A stretch of 33,920 bases of DNA from Blastocatellia bacterium (GCA_035573895.1 DATLZR010000164.1:1-33920), one strand, 5' to 3'; counted from the stretch's first letter, positions 1 through 8,163 are shown. The notes: generated from the letters alone by a model not told the origin. Program-made: numbers and translations.

Positions 1-38
1 AAAACGATGGGCGCACGTCGTGACGCCAGCATTTTCAT
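1..38 (-). CDS. N-terminal fragment of an unidentified protein (runs off left edge)
   Basis: Only the first 12 codons are in the window; on the minus strand they read MKMLASRRAPIV before the edge. The start is chosen because the ATG at 38-36 lies 4 nt after an almost perfect Shine-Dalgarno. A second ATG at 32-30 is possible. The fragment is too short to assign a family. The upstream 440 bp contain no other gene, so the gene probably has its own leader, or it is the last member of the operon starting near 7050. I am fairly sure a gene starts here because of the ribosome binding site, and have no opinion on its function. Confidence 0.5.
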   Translation of the reverse strand, partial: MKMLASRRAPIV

Positions 39-42
39 GATC

Positions 43-55
43 GGTCACCTCCTTT
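43..55 (-). promoter_or_regulatory. Exceptionally strong Shine-Dalgarno for the left-edge gene
   Basis: The minus strand reads AAAGGAGGTGACC, complementary to nearly the whole 16S rRNA 3' tail. It stands just before the ATG at 38. It is the strongest ribosome binding site in the window and decides the start of the left-edge gene. Confidence 0.7.
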
Positions 56-96
56 CATGAGCGAAGCAGTCGTCCTGCTCCCACATCTCTACACGC

Positions 97-140
97 AAAA
101 AAGGCCCATCAAAGGGCTCAGGAAAAAATCGCCCCTTTGA
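97..140 (-). promoter_or_regulatory. Alternative hairpins with U-tract: attenuator-like leader or operon terminator
   Basis: Read on the minus strand, 140-133 (TCAAAGGG) pairs perfectly with 116-109 (CCCTTTGA). The same 3' arm also carries the GCCC of a shorter hairpin (117-114 with 107-104) that is followed directly by C and six T (102-97). The two stems exclude each other, the geometry of an antiterminator/terminator pair about 60 nt upstream of the left-edge start codon. The short stem has only 4 GC pairs, so it would be a weak terminator. It may equally end the transcript of the kinase operon upstream. No known riboswitch class was recognised. Confidence 0.35.
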
Positions 141-480
141 ACAAAGTGCTCTTCTACCGACTCCTTTGCCTGTGAGAGTGACGGATGGCTCTGTGAAGAT
201 ATGGGCGAGTCGTTCGATCTACTGTGAGTGGCTTGATCGAGGGATGGCAGGCGCCTCCGGCTGACTCTCTTTCGAATGGTATCTCAAGGGCCGGTCATCA
301 GGTGGAAGGCTCGAAGCCGTCTCATAGATGATCGGGGACGCTCTCCTGGTAACAAATGGCTGCAACGCGCTCCAGAATTCATCGGAGATGTGAAAACTCG
401 CGGTGGTCTTGTTGTTCGGTGTGCGGATACGCTTCTACGGGGTTGTCTCGATTCCTTGACTCATATATACCAGCGGGCAC
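141..480. other. Intergenic stretch without recognised gene
   Basis: No reading frame here has a plausible start, ribosome binding site or recognisable protein. On the minus strand it lies between the end of the PfkB kinase and the hairpin region of the left-edge gene, so it is either a long untranslated leader or a promoter region. I could not pick out a convincing promoter or match a riboswitch consensus by eye. Confidence 0.4.
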
Positions 481-1428
481 TCAGGCTCCCGGCTGACTGC
501 GGAGCAATTCTTCCACTTGCTCGCGCGTGGGGAGGCCGCCGCGTGCACCCAGTCCGCAGCAGTTCAACCCCGCTACCGCATTAGCGAAGCGAAGGGTCTC
601 AGCCGCGCTCATTCCCTGAAGCAAGCCGTAGATGAATCCTCCCCGGAAGGCATCACCGGCTCCGGTTGTGTCCCGACAGTCAACCTTGAAGGCGGGCGAG
701 TGAAGGTAGACGCCTTGATAGTAGGCCATCGCTCCCTGATCGCCCAGCGTCATGGCGACGAAATGATTTTTGTATCTCTGCTTGAGCGTGCGGAGGGCGG
801 ATTCGGGTTCAGCGATGCCCAGGAATCGCTTGGGGAATTCGGCGGAGGTGATGAGGAAATCAATGAGCGGGAGCAGTTCGTCCACTCCCTCGTAGGCGGT
901 GTCGAGATCAATGACGGTGGGGATGCCCTCCTCGCGCGCCCACCGAGCGGCGCGAATCGCGGCAGCAACATCATGGCCGTCGAGATGCAGAATCCGACCC
1001 GAGGTGATCACCTCACGACGAAGCTCTTCGGGCTGCATCGTCAGGCGAGGATCGCGTCCCCAGATGATCGTTCGCTCTCCACTCTGCTGGTCAATGATGA
1101 TAAACGCCAGTTGGGTCGTCGCCCCCTGGACGATCGTCACGGCGGAGTGCTCGACACCGGCTTCGGCGAGCGAGCGCAACTGAATGCGCCCGAACTCATC
1201 CGAACCCACCTTGCCGACATAGCGCACCCGACAGCCGAGTCGGGCCAGGGCGACCATCGCCGTCGCCACCTGTCCGCCGGGCAAAACAGCATGATGCACG
1301 AGTTGCACCTTGGTGTTAAAGGGAGGGTAGTGCGGGACGGTGATGAGATAATCAACGGCATTGAGGCCGAATCCCACGACATCAAACGGTTTCCCCTCGG
1401 GAAGAGGATACTCGAAGTTCATCTTCAT
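481..1428 (-). CDS. PfkB-family carbohydrate kinase
   Basis: This 315-residue protein belongs to the ribokinase/PfkB family, which transfers the gamma-phosphate of ATP to a sugar or nucleoside hydroxyl in the cytoplasm. Two family signatures are visible. One is the glycine pair at residues 51-52 opening the N-terminal signature, with VGKVGSDEFG at 71-80. The other is the C-terminal anion-hole motif DTTGAGD at 253-259, whose last Asp is the catalytic base. Length is normal. The ATG at 1428 is preceded by AAGGAG about 11 nt upstream; a second ATG two codons later is possible. It is the last gene of the minus-strand series, 122 nt after the carboxyltransferase gene. The substrate cannot be told from sequence: ribokinase, adenosine kinase and 2-keto-3-deoxygluconate kinase share these motifs. 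Confidence 0.9.
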   Translation of the reverse strand: MKMNFEYPLPEGKPFDVVGFGLNAVDYLITVPHYPPFNTKVQLVHHAVLPGGQVATAMVALARLGCRVRYVGKVGSDEFGRIQLRSLAEAGVEHSAVTIVQGATTQLAFIIIDQQSGERTIIWGRDPRLTMQPEELRREVITSGRILHLDGHDVAAAIRAARWAREEGIPTVIDLDTAYEGVDELLPLIDFLITSAEFPKRFLGIAEPESALRTLKQRYKNHFVAMTLGDQGAMAYYQGVYLHSPAFKVDCRDTTGAGDAFRGGFIYGLLQGMSAAETLRFANAVAGLNCCGLGARGGLPTREQVEELLRSQPGA

Positions 1429-1550
1429 CAGCAGCCGTTCTCCTTGAGCCTCGTCTCGTCTGAGTCATGCGCGTCGCCTGTGATGGGAACAGGGTCTCCG
1501 GGTGACCGCACAGACGGTGGTGCCGGTCAGTCGAAGGCAGCGACCATCGC

Positions 1551-3203
1551 TCACTCCAGCCGGGAGATATGGAACGGACCGATGTGAGGGCCGGGATTGT
1601 TGAGCGTCACGCGCAGAGCGAAGGCGAGGGTGCGCCGCGTCTCTTCGGGAGCGATGATGGCGTCCACGAAACCGCGCGCGGCGGCGAACCGGGCATCGAG
1701 TGTATGCTCGTATTCGGCCCGCATTCGCTCGACGGCGGCCTGCAATTCCTCGCTCATCTGGCCGGTTTGTCGCGCCTTCTCCAGTTGCGGTCCCAGCACG
1801 GCCTGGATCGCCGAATCTCCTTCCATGACGCCCATCCGACCGGTCGGCCAGGTGAAGATGAAATTGGGATCGAATCCCTGGCCCGCCATCGCGTAGTAGC
1901 CGGCTCCGCTGGCGTGATTGATGGTCAGAACCAGACGCGGCACCGTAGCCGTGGCCATCGCTTCCACCATGCGGGCTCCGGCGCGAATGATGCCGCTTTG
2001 TTCGGCTTCCGGGCCGACCATGAAGCCCGAGACATCCTGGAGAAAGAGGATGGGCGTGCCCTCGCGGTCGCAGGTTTCGATGAAATAGGCCGCTTTCTCG
2101 GCGCTTTCGGTGTAAATGATTCCGCCGAGTCGCGGTGGCCCTCCCTTGGCGTTTTTAATCAATCCCCGTTGATTGGCGAGGAATCCCACCGGGATGCCCT
2201 CGATTCGCCCGTAGCCGCAGATCATCTCGCGGGCATAATCGGGCTGAAACTCGATGATGTCGCCGCCGTCCAGCAGGCGCACCAGCACCTGATACATGTC
2301 ATACGCCTGACGATGATCGGCCGGGATGATGTCGTACAGCTCTTCTTCGGGATGGAGCGGCGGGCGCGGCGGACTGAGGGGAAGCTTCCTCAGCGTCGGT
2401 GGGGGCAGCAACCCGATCAGCTCGCGGATTTTCTCGATGCACTCGCGATCATCTTTGGTTCGGTAATGGGCGACGCCACTCAGGGCGTTATGGGTCCAGG
2501 CTCCGCCGAGCGTCTCGGCATCAACGGTTTGTCCCGTCGCTCCTTTGACGAGGTTAGGCCCGCCGAGTCCCATGAACGATGTCTTCTCGACCATGAGAAT
2601 GACGTCGCTCAAGGCCGGGAGATAAGCCCCGCCGGCGATGCAGGGTCCCATCACGGCGGCGATCTGGGGGATCTTGAGGTAGCGGCGCATGATCGAGTTG
2701 TAGTAGAAGATGCGTCCGGCTCCGTACTGCCCGGGGAAGACGCCGCTTTGATAGGGCAGATTGACGCCCGCCGAGTCAACCAGATAGATGATGGGGATGC
2801 GATTGCGCATGGCGATCTCTTGCATGCGCAAAATCTTTCGGATCGTCTCCGGCCACCAGGATCCCGCCTTCACCGTTGCATCGTTGGCCACGACGACGAC
2901 CTCCCGGCCGTGAACGCGCCCGATGCCCGTGACTACTCCGGCGGCAGGGGCTTCCCCATTATAGTCGTCGTAAGCGACGAGCAAGCCGATCTCCAGGAAA
3001 TCGCTGTCGGGATCGAGCAGAAGCTGAAGGCGCTCGCGGGCCGTGAGCTTGCCCTGCTTGTGCTGTCGGTCAATCTTTTCCTGGCCGCCGCCGAGCCGCA
3101 ATCGTGCTTCCAGGGCCCGCAGTTCGGCCACCCGTTGCATCATGTGGTGACGATTCTCCACCGTCGCTCGGTCGTCTTTGTGCGATGTCACGGCGTCGGG
3201 CAT
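1551..3203 (-). CDS. Acyl-CoA carboxylase carboxyltransferase (beta) subunit
   Basis: This 550-residue protein has the two-crotonase-fold architecture of biotin-dependent carboxyltransferases, which move a carboxyl group from carboxybiotin to an acyl-CoA. The N-half has the KLTARERLQLLLD entry motif, then VANDATVKAGSWWPET, LVDSAGVNLPYQ and the oxyanion-hole stretch GPCIAGGAYLPALSD. The C-half has LFLQDVSGFMVG and HASGAGYYAMAGQ. The pattern of the N-half is closest, from memory, to methylcrotonoyl/geranyl-CoA carboxylase beta subunits; propionyl-CoA carboxylase is the main alternative. The ATG at 3203 has AAGGAG 5 nt upstream. That site sits in the 9-nt gap after the pseudouridine synthase stop, so the two are co-transcribed. 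No biotin carboxylase or biotin carrier gene is in the window; the partner must be encoded elsewhere. The substrate is therefore open. Confidence 0.9.
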   Translation of the reverse strand: MPDAVTSHKDDRATVENRHHMMQRVAELRALEARLRLGGGQEKIDRQHKQGKLTARERLQLLLDPDSDFLEIGLLVAYDDYNGEAPAAGVVTGIGRVHGREVVVVANDATVKAGSWWPETIRKILRMQEIAMRNRIPIIYLVDSAGVNLPYQSGVFPGQYGAGRIFYYNSIMRRYLKIPQIAAVMGPCIAGGAYLPALSDVILMVEKTSFMGLGGPNLVKGATGQTVDAETLGGAWTHNALSGVAHYRTKDDRECIEKIRELIGLLPPPTLRKLPLSPPRPPLHPEEELYDIIPADHRQAYDMYQVLVRLLDGGDIIEFQPDYAREMICGYGRIEGIPVGFLANQRGLIKNAKGGPPRLGGIIYTESAEKAAYFIETCDREGTPILFLQDVSGFMVGPEAEQSGIIRAGARMVEAMATATVPRLVLTINHASGAGYYAMAGQGFDPNFIFTWPTGRMGVMEGDSAIQAVLGPQLEKARQTGQMSEELQAAVERMRAEYEHTLDARFAAARGFVDAIIAPEETRRTLAFALRVTLNNPGPHIGPFHISRLE

Positions 3204-3212
3204 GGCATCTCC

Positions 3213-4052
3213 TTATCGTACTGTACCCGCTGGCGGGACTGTCACCCGTTGTGACAGTCGGCGTCGGGACAACTGCCTCGAGACAAGGTGCGCCAGTGGA
3301 GGAACCACCGGAGCGATCGTCCGACCCTCGCGCACGGCGAAGAATCGGGCGACCTCCTCCGGCGTCAGGTAGCGCCATCCACCCGGCGGAAGTCCTTCAT
3401 CGGTGAGAAACCCGATGGCCACGCGACGGAGCTTCAGCACCGAATGGCCGATGGTCTCGAACATTTTGCGAATCTGGCGGCTGATTCCCTGCCGCAACGT
3501 GACGGCGTACCAGGCATTGGTGCGCGTTTGCGCGAGCAGCTCAATCTCGCAGGGAGCCGTGCGAGAACCATCAATCGTCACTCCCCTTCGCAGCCGGTCA
3601 AGAGCTTTCTCATCGGGAATCCCCTTGACCTTCACGTGGTAGACTTTGGGGATCCCATACTTGGCCGAGGTCAGCAGATGGGTGAACGCACCATCGTTAG
3701 TGAGCAGGATGAGTCCTTCGCTCTGAACATCCAGCCGTCCGACCGGATGAACCCGCTGACCGAGCGGCGGCAGCAAAGAGGTAATCAGTCGTCGCCCTTC
3801 GGGATCAAACATGCTCGACACGTATCCTTTCGGCTTGTTGAGCAGGATGTAGACGGGCTCGTAGGCGCGCAGCCGGGGGTTAATCAGTTTGCCCATCACC
3901 TTGATGTGATCGCGCTCGGGATCGGCTTTGGCTCCCAGGCGCGTGATCACCTGACCGTTGACCGTGACCTGACCGGAGCGAATCAACTCCTCGGCCTTTC
4001 GCCGGGAGGCGATACCGGCTTGCGCAATCAGTTTTTGTAACCTCACTTCCAT
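3213..4052 (-). CDS. rluB: RluB/RsuA-family 16S/23S rRNA pseudouridine synthase
   Basis: 279 residues. An N-terminal S4 RNA-binding domain (about 2-55, with SRRKAEELI at 16-24) is followed by the pseudouridine synthase domain with LLNKPKGYVSS (70-80) and the catalytic motif GRLDVQSEGLILLTNDG. Asp108 is the expected nucleophile that isomerises uridine in large-subunit rRNA. The conserved RQGISRQIRKMFETIGH segment (187-203) is present. About 40 residues after the conserved core form an Arg-rich tail that is unlikely to be catalytic. The gene follows scpB by 26 nt, the widespread scpA-scpB-rluB order that supports the RluB call over RsuA or RluE/F. I see no strong Shine-Dalgarno, in keeping with translation coupled to the genes upstream. 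Confidence 0.9.
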   Translation of the reverse strand: MEVRLQKLIAQAGIASRRKAEELIRSGQVTVNGQVITRLGAKADPERDHIKVMGKLINPRLRAYEPVYILLNKPKGYVSSMFDPEGRRLITSLLPPLGQRVHPVGRLDVQSEGLILLTNDGAFTHLLTSAKYGIPKVYHVKVKGIPDEKALDRLRRGVTIDGSRTAPCEIELLAQTRTNAWYAVTLRQGISRQIRKMFETIGHSVLKLRRVAIGFLTDEGLPPGGWRYLTPEEVARFFAVREGRTIAPVVPPLAHLVSRQLSRRRLSQRVTVPPAGTVR

Positions 4053-4078
4053 GACGCTCGGCCGGTCGTGCTCTCTCT

Positions 4079-4618
4079 TTAGCTCACCAGCTCCTGGAAG
4101 TCCTCAATCGTCGGCAGCTCGCTCAGATCGTTCAGTCCGAACTGGACAAGAAACTCCTTTGATGTTCCGTAAAGGATCGGGCGACCGACGACCGGCTTGC
4201 GTCCCTTCGGTTCGATCAAGCGTCGTTCCAGAAGCGTTCGAACCGTTGACGCCGAGTTCACCCCACGAATGTCCTGGATCTCCGGGAGCGTGATCGGCTG
4301 TTTGTAGGCGATGACGGCGAGAGTCTCCAGGGCCGCCAGAGACAATCGGGCCGACGGTCGCGTCTTCAAGTAGCGACGGATGTACTCGTGAAGCTCCGGT
4401 CGCGTGGACATGCGATAACCGCCGGCGATGCGGCGAATCTCCAGCCCCCGACCCGGCCTGTTATAGTCGGCGACGACGTCCGCCACGGCGGCGGTGATGA
4501 CGTCTCGATCCTCGTCGGGAAAGAGGGCGAGTAGTTCCTTCTCGGTGAGCGGCTCCTCAGCGACAAAGATGAGTGCTTCGATGATCGGTTTCAGCTCATT
4601 GACCGTCATGTCTGGCAT
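4079..4618 (-). CDS. scpB: Segregation and condensation protein B (ScpB)
   Basis: ScpB is the dimeric winged-helix subunit of the SMC-ScpAB condensin that compacts and segregates the chromosome. The 179-residue protein shows ALIFVAEEPLT near the N-terminus. The second winged helix has IAYKQPITLPEIQDIRGVN, TLLERRLIEPKGRK and GRPILYGTSKEFL, all hallmark segments. The first ATG is at 4618. The fourth codon, ATG at 4609, overlaps the scpA stop in an ATGA arrangement typical of translational coupling. The true start may therefore be 4609 (176 residues). The partner ScpA is encoded immediately upstream; smc itself is not in the window. Confidence 0.93.
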   Translation of the reverse strand: MPDMTVNELKPIIEALIFVAEEPLTEKELLALFPDEDRDVITAAVADVVADYNRPGRGLEIRRIAGGYRMSTRPELHEYIRRYLKTRPSARLSLAALETLAVIAYKQPITLPEIQDIRGVNSASTVRTLLERRLIEPKGRKPVVGRPILYGTSKEFLVQFGLNDLSELPTIEDFQELVS

Positions 4619-5388
4619 CGGAGGGCGATGATCGGACCGAACCGCTCGGTCTGAACGAGCCGGATCATCGCTTCCTTGACCAATTCTAGCACGGCGAGAA
4701 AAAGCGTCAAAAGTTCTCGCAGGGACCGGGCTCCCTCCAGCAGAGCCGTCACGTCAATTTGCTCCTGGGTCTGGATGAGCTGGCGGAGGCGGGCGAGCGT
4801 CTCCGCCGTCGTGATCTCGTCCCGAGCAATGGTGAGTTCCCGGCGCTCCTTCAGTCGCTCCATCACCCGCTGAAAGGCGGCGAAGAGATCGAACAGCGTG
4901 GCCGCGACCTCGGGATTGACGTCATCGGTTTCCAGCCGCCCGCGCGGAAACACGCCCTCCTCGCGCTCGGCCCGCGACCAGAGCATCTCCGCCGCCGCCT
5001 TGTAGACCTGATGCTGGAGCAATCGCTCGACCAGCTCCTGACGCGGATCCACTGCTCCGTCCTCGCCTCCATCGCTCGGATCGGGCGGAAGAAGCATCTT
5101 GGACTTGATGTAGATGAGCGTCGCGGCCATGACGAGAAAGTCACTCGCCACCGTGATGTCCAGCTCTTCCATGGCCCGGAGATAGTCGAGATATTGCTCG
5201 GTGATTCGCGCGATGGGAATATCGTAGATGCTCACCTGCTCCTTCTTGATCAAATAGAGGAGAAGGTCGAGCGGCCCTTCGAAGACATCGAGCTTCACCC
5301 GGTAGGCAGAAGCGGCCGCCGATTCCGCCACCGTCGCATCAGGCTCGGGGGAGTCCAGCCAGGGATCGGGGGATACACGGCTCACCAT
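4606..5388 (-). CDS. scpA: Segregation and condensation protein A (ScpA)
   Basis: ScpA is the kleisin subunit that bridges the SMC heads. The 260-residue product has the diagnostic N-terminal kleisin segment VKLDVFEGPLDLLLYLIKKE (about 31-50), then ITEQYLDYL, LDITVASDFLVMAATLIYIKSKMLLP (77-101 region), and a C-terminal winged helix near its end. An acidic, Ala-rich stretch of about 28 residues precedes the kleisin core, so a later start is conceivable, though no better ribosome binding site is visible. The start at 5388 overlaps the trpS stop by 7 nt and the stop overlaps scpB, indicating one transcript with coupled translation. Confidence 0.93.
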   Translation of the reverse strand: MVSRVSPDPWLDSPEPDATVAESAAASAYRVKLDVFEGPLDLLLYLIKKEQVSIYDIPIARITEQYLDYLRAMEELDITVASDFLVMAATLIYIKSKMLLPPDPSDGGEDGAVDPRQELVERLLQHQVYKAAAEMLWSRAEREEGVFPRGRLETDDVNPEVAATLFDLFAAFQRVMERLKERRELTIARDEITTAETLARLRQLIQTQEQIDVTALLEGARSLRELLTLFLAVLELVKEAMIRLVQTERFGPIIALRCQT

Positions 5389-6365
5389 GTCAGCTTCAGC
5401 GCCTCGCGCACCTGGGCCATCGTTTCGGCAGCGACCCGGCGGGCGCGACGCGACCCTTCGATGAGAATCTCCTTGACCTCCGAGAGCCGACTCTGGTAAA
5501 AGGCGCTCTTTTCCGCAATCGGCGTGAGCTGCTCCCTGATGTTTTCAAAGAGAATCCGCTTGCAGTCAATGCAGCCGATGCCCGCCCGCCGACATTCCAC
5601 ATTCACAAACTCCTGCTGGTCAGGTCGGCTATAGACCTTGTGCAACGTGAAGACCGGACAGAGATCGGGATTCCCCGGATCGGTCCGTCGCACGCGTGCC
5701 GGATCGGTCACCATCGTGCGAATCTTTTCCCACAGTGTATCGGGCGGATCGCTCAGAGGGAGATGATTGCCATAGCTTTTGCTCATTTTCCGCCCATCGG
5801 TTCCCGGCAGGCGCGGGGCCGGCGTCAACAGCGCCTGAGGCTCCGGGAAGACGTTGCCATAGAAGTGATTGAAGCGCCGGGCAATCTCTCGCGTCAGCTC
5901 GATGTGCGGGACCTGATCTTCTCCCACCGGCACCACATCGGCCTTGTACATCAGGATGTCAGCCGCTTGCAAAAGCGGATAGCCGAGAAACGCATACGTG
6001 TTCAGGTCCTTGTCGCGGATATTTTCCCGTTGCTCTTTGTAGGTGGGGACCCGCTCCAACCAGCCGAGCGAGGTGATGTAGGACAGGATCAGATGAAGCT
6101 CGGCATGCTCCGGCACGAGCGATTGAACAAAGAGCGTCGCGCGATTGGGATCCAGTCCCGCCGCCAACCAATCGCAGACCATCAGCAGGCTGCTCTCCTG
6201 AATCGGCGAGGGATCGGCGTAATCGGTCATCAGCGCGTGCCAATCCGCCACGAAAAAGAAACAGGCATACTCGTCCTGAAGCGCCACCCAGTTCTTCAGG
6301 GCTCCCTCCAGGTGACCCAGGTGGAGCTTCCCCGTCGGGCGCATTCCGCTGAGCGCGCGTTTCAT
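5382..6365 (-). CDS. trpS: Tryptophanyl-tRNA synthetase
   Basis: A class I aminoacyl-tRNA synthetase that charges tRNA-Trp. The 327-residue length is normal for the bacterial enzyme. The HIGH-type signature appears as GKLHLGHLEG (HLGH at 15-18), and the KMSKS loop is exact (193-197, within DGRKMSKSYGN). ADWHALMTDY and VGEDQVPHIELTREIARRFN are family segments around the tryptophan and adenylate pocket. The ATG at 6365 lies 10 nt after the stop of the site-2 protease gene, and its own stop overlaps scpA. The order M50 protease, trpS, scpA, scpB, pseudouridine synthase is a recurrent bacterial cluster. No T-box or trp leader is visible, and there is no room for one inside the operon. Confidence 0.96.
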   Translation of the reverse strand: MKRALSGMRPTGKLHLGHLEGALKNWVALQDEYACFFFVADWHALMTDYADPSPIQESSLLMVCDWLAAGLDPNRATLFVQSLVPEHAELHLILSYITSLGWLERVPTYKEQRENIRDKDLNTYAFLGYPLLQAADILMYKADVVPVGEDQVPHIELTREIARRFNHFYGNVFPEPQALLTPAPRLPGTDGRKMSKSYGNHLPLSDPPDTLWEKIRTMVTDPARVRRTDPGNPDLCPVFTLHKVYSRPDQQEFVNVECRRAGIGCIDCKRILFENIREQLTPIAEKSAFYQSRLSEVKEILIEGSRRARRVAAETMAQVREALKLTW

Positions 6366-6375
6366 CGTCCTCGCC

Positions 6376-7050
6376 TCATCGCAAAACGGTGAAGAGTTCC
6401 ATCACCGGTCGAATCCCGGTGATCACCCACAGAACGGGAGTGAAGACGAACCGAAGCGCCCCCAATAACACCAGGGCATACAGCAGCAGGAATCCGAAGG
6501 GCCGAACGTGATCGAAAGCTTCGGCGGCTCGATCCGGCAACAGATGATAGACGATCCAGTGACCGTCCAGCGGCGGAATCGGAATGAGATTGAAGACCGC
6601 CAGAGCGACGTTCAGGATGAGTCCCATGAGCAACATCTTGCCCAAAGGAACAAACGCCGGGCCGAGGGATCCGGCGACCCTCTCCCAGTTGAGTCCCATG
6701 AGCGAGATGACCACAATAAAACCGACTGCCAGCAGGAGATTGCTTCCCGGACCGGCCAGCGAAACGAGCATGTGATGGCGGCGTGTATTGCGGAGCAGCA
6801 AAGGATTGACCGGGACCGGCTTGGCCCATCCGATCAAAGGAACGCCGGAGATGAAATTGAGGATGGGAAAGATGATGGTCCCCAGCAGATCAATGTGAGC
6901 CATCGGATTGAGCGACACGCGACCGAGGTAGTATCCCGTATCATCGCCGAATCGGTGAGCGGTCCAGGCGTGCGCCGCTTCGTGAAAAGAGAGCGAGAAG
7001 AGGAAAACGACAAACCAGAGGATGAAGTCGCCGATGCTTTTCTCAAACAA
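6376..7050 (-). CDS. Site-2 protease family (M50) membrane metalloprotease
   Basis: A small, PDZ-free rhomboid-sized S2P homologue of 224 residues with about five hydrophobic segments. The zinc site is complete: HEAAH at 23-27 in the first membrane helix and NLIPIPPLDG at 154-163, in which Asp162 is the third ligand. GPGSN (100-104) is also a family feature. Such proteins cut transmembrane substrates, often anti-sigma factors; the substrate here is unknown. The start is a TTG at 7050, supported by GGGAG 9 nt upstream; no ATG or GTG gives a better N-terminus. It heads the trpS-scpAB-rluB operon and follows the beta-propeller gene by 78 nt. Confidence 0.9.
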   Translation of the reverse strand: MFEKSIGDFILWFVVFLFSLSFHEAAHAWTAHRFGDDTGYYLGRVSLNPMAHIDLLGTIIFPILNFISGVPLIGWAKPVPVNPLLLRNTRRHHMLVSLAGPGSNLLLAVGFIVVISLMGLNWERVAGSLGPAFVPLGKMLLMGLILNVALAVFNLIPIPPLDGHWIVYHLLPDRAAEAFDHVRPFGFLLLYALVLLGALRFVFTPVLWVITGIRPVMELFTVLR

Positions 7051-7128
7051 ATCTCCGTACTCCCGTTCTTGAGCTTGGTTCTGCCGAGCGTTGCCGGAGA
7101 GAGGGTGGTGGCATCGCCGGTGAGCGGT

Positions 7129-8163
7129 TTACCAGAACTCCAGCAAATATCCCCGGATGCCCACGGGCAACCGGTAAATTTCCCCTTGCGTGCTGGCCAG
7201 GATCATGTTCCCCGCATCATCGAAGACCAACCCCACGAGCGTCTTGCCGGCGGCAAAGAGGCTCGCCTCTCCTCCAGGGGTGATCTTGATGATGCCACGA
7301 TGACCGCGCAAACTGGCCGCCACGTAGAGATTTCCCTCCGTGTCGAAGGCCAGTCCCTGAGGTCGCCCCAGCCCCGTGTAGAAAGGCTCGACATCTCCAT
7401 CGGGCGAGATGCGCGATACCGTCTCCCAACTGGATGCCGTCGGGCCCGTCACATAGAGATAGCCGTCAGGTCCGAATGCCAGATGATAGGCCGAAACGCT
7501 CGGCTCCAGCTCGGCGAAGACTTTGGCCTCGCCGATGTCATTGACGACGTAGATCGCTCCGTTGCGATCCCCCACATACATGCGCCCTTCACGATCGAAG
7601 GCGAGTCCCGTCGCCGTCCCTAAATCACGGGCGAAGGGTTCGGCCTCGCTGAACGGCGTCACCCGCAAGACGGTGCCATCGTATCGGCTGGTGACGAACA
7701 TGGTTCCTTCACTGTCAAAGGCGATGGCCGTTGCGTTCATGATGTCGTGAAGAAATTCCGTCTTCTCCCCCAGAGGAGAGATACGGTAGACCGAGCAGGG
7801 GACTTTTTGCCCTCGACTCCCGCTGTAGGTGACGTAGAGATAGCCGGTATCCACATCATAGGCGGGATTGGTCACCGGGTGCAGTTGATCGGCGATGCGG
7901 CTGCCGACAGTGAAGGGAACGGGCTCGCTCACCGCTCCGTTGGCTTCCAGCATCAGGGGGACCGGTTGCAGGCTGCGGGCGGCTTCCGGCGGAATCGTCG
8001 CAATCACCCGATCCGGTCCGGCGCCGACGATCCGTCCTTCGGCCTCTCCGAAGAGGACATGACAGCGGCTGAACCGGCTCGTGTCGAAGTCGCTGCAGGT
8101 GATGATGACCTCGCCACCCTCGACTCCCGCCGCAGGCGTCACCCTGTGAATCACCGGTCTCAT
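7129..8163 (-). CDS. TIG/IPT domain plus NHL-type beta-propeller protein
   Basis: About 344 residues from the chosen start. An N-terminal TIG/IPT immunoglobulin-like domain (roughly 1-85, beginning PVIHRVTPAAGVEGGEVIIT) is followed by about six NHL/SMP-30-like blades with the recurrent pattern 'A-[IL]-A-F-D-x-E-G-x-[LM]-[YF]-V', for example AIAFDSEGTMFV, GLAFDREGRMYV, HLAFGPDGYLYV and GLAFDTEGNLYV. The family ranges from gluconolactonase-like enzymes to scaffold proteins, and no catalytic set is obvious. There is no signal peptide, so it is probably cytoplasmic. A longer frame back to 8307 exists but would run through the putative promoter and the dnaB start. The ATG at 8163 has a weak GGAAG upstream. 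It is divergent from dnaB. The function is unknown. Confidence 0.75.
   Translation of the reverse strand: MRPVIHRVTPAAGVEGGEVIITCSDFDTSRFSRCHVLFGEAEGRIVGAGPDRVIATIPPEAARSLQPVPLMLEANGAVSEPVPFTVGSRIADQLHPVTNPAYDVDTGYLYVTYSGSRGQKVPCSVYRISPLGEKTEFLHDIMNATAIAFDSEGTMFVTSRYDGTVLRVTPFSEAEPFARDLGTATGLAFDREGRMYVGDRNGAIYVVNDIGEAKVFAELEPSVSAYHLAFGPDGYLYVTGPTASSWETVSRISPDGDVEPFYTGLGRPQGLAFDTEGNLYVAASLRGHRGIIKITPGGEASLFAAGKTLVGLVFDDAGNMILASTQGEIYRLPVGIRGYLLEFW

Noticed and set aside
517-1587. Long plus-strand open frame of 356 codons opposite the PfkB kinase
   Set aside because: It is antisense to a gene with intact family motifs, has no ribosome binding site, and its protein is Arg/His-rich low-quality sequence.
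1569-3254. 561-codon plus-strand frame opposite the carboxyltransferase
   Set aside because: Long antisense frames are common in GC-rich genes; the minus-strand product has all the carboxyltransferase motifs.
6362-6829. 155-codon minus-strand frame overlapping the site-2 protease
   Set aside because: It overlaps a gene with an intact HExxH site in another frame; the translation has no domain.
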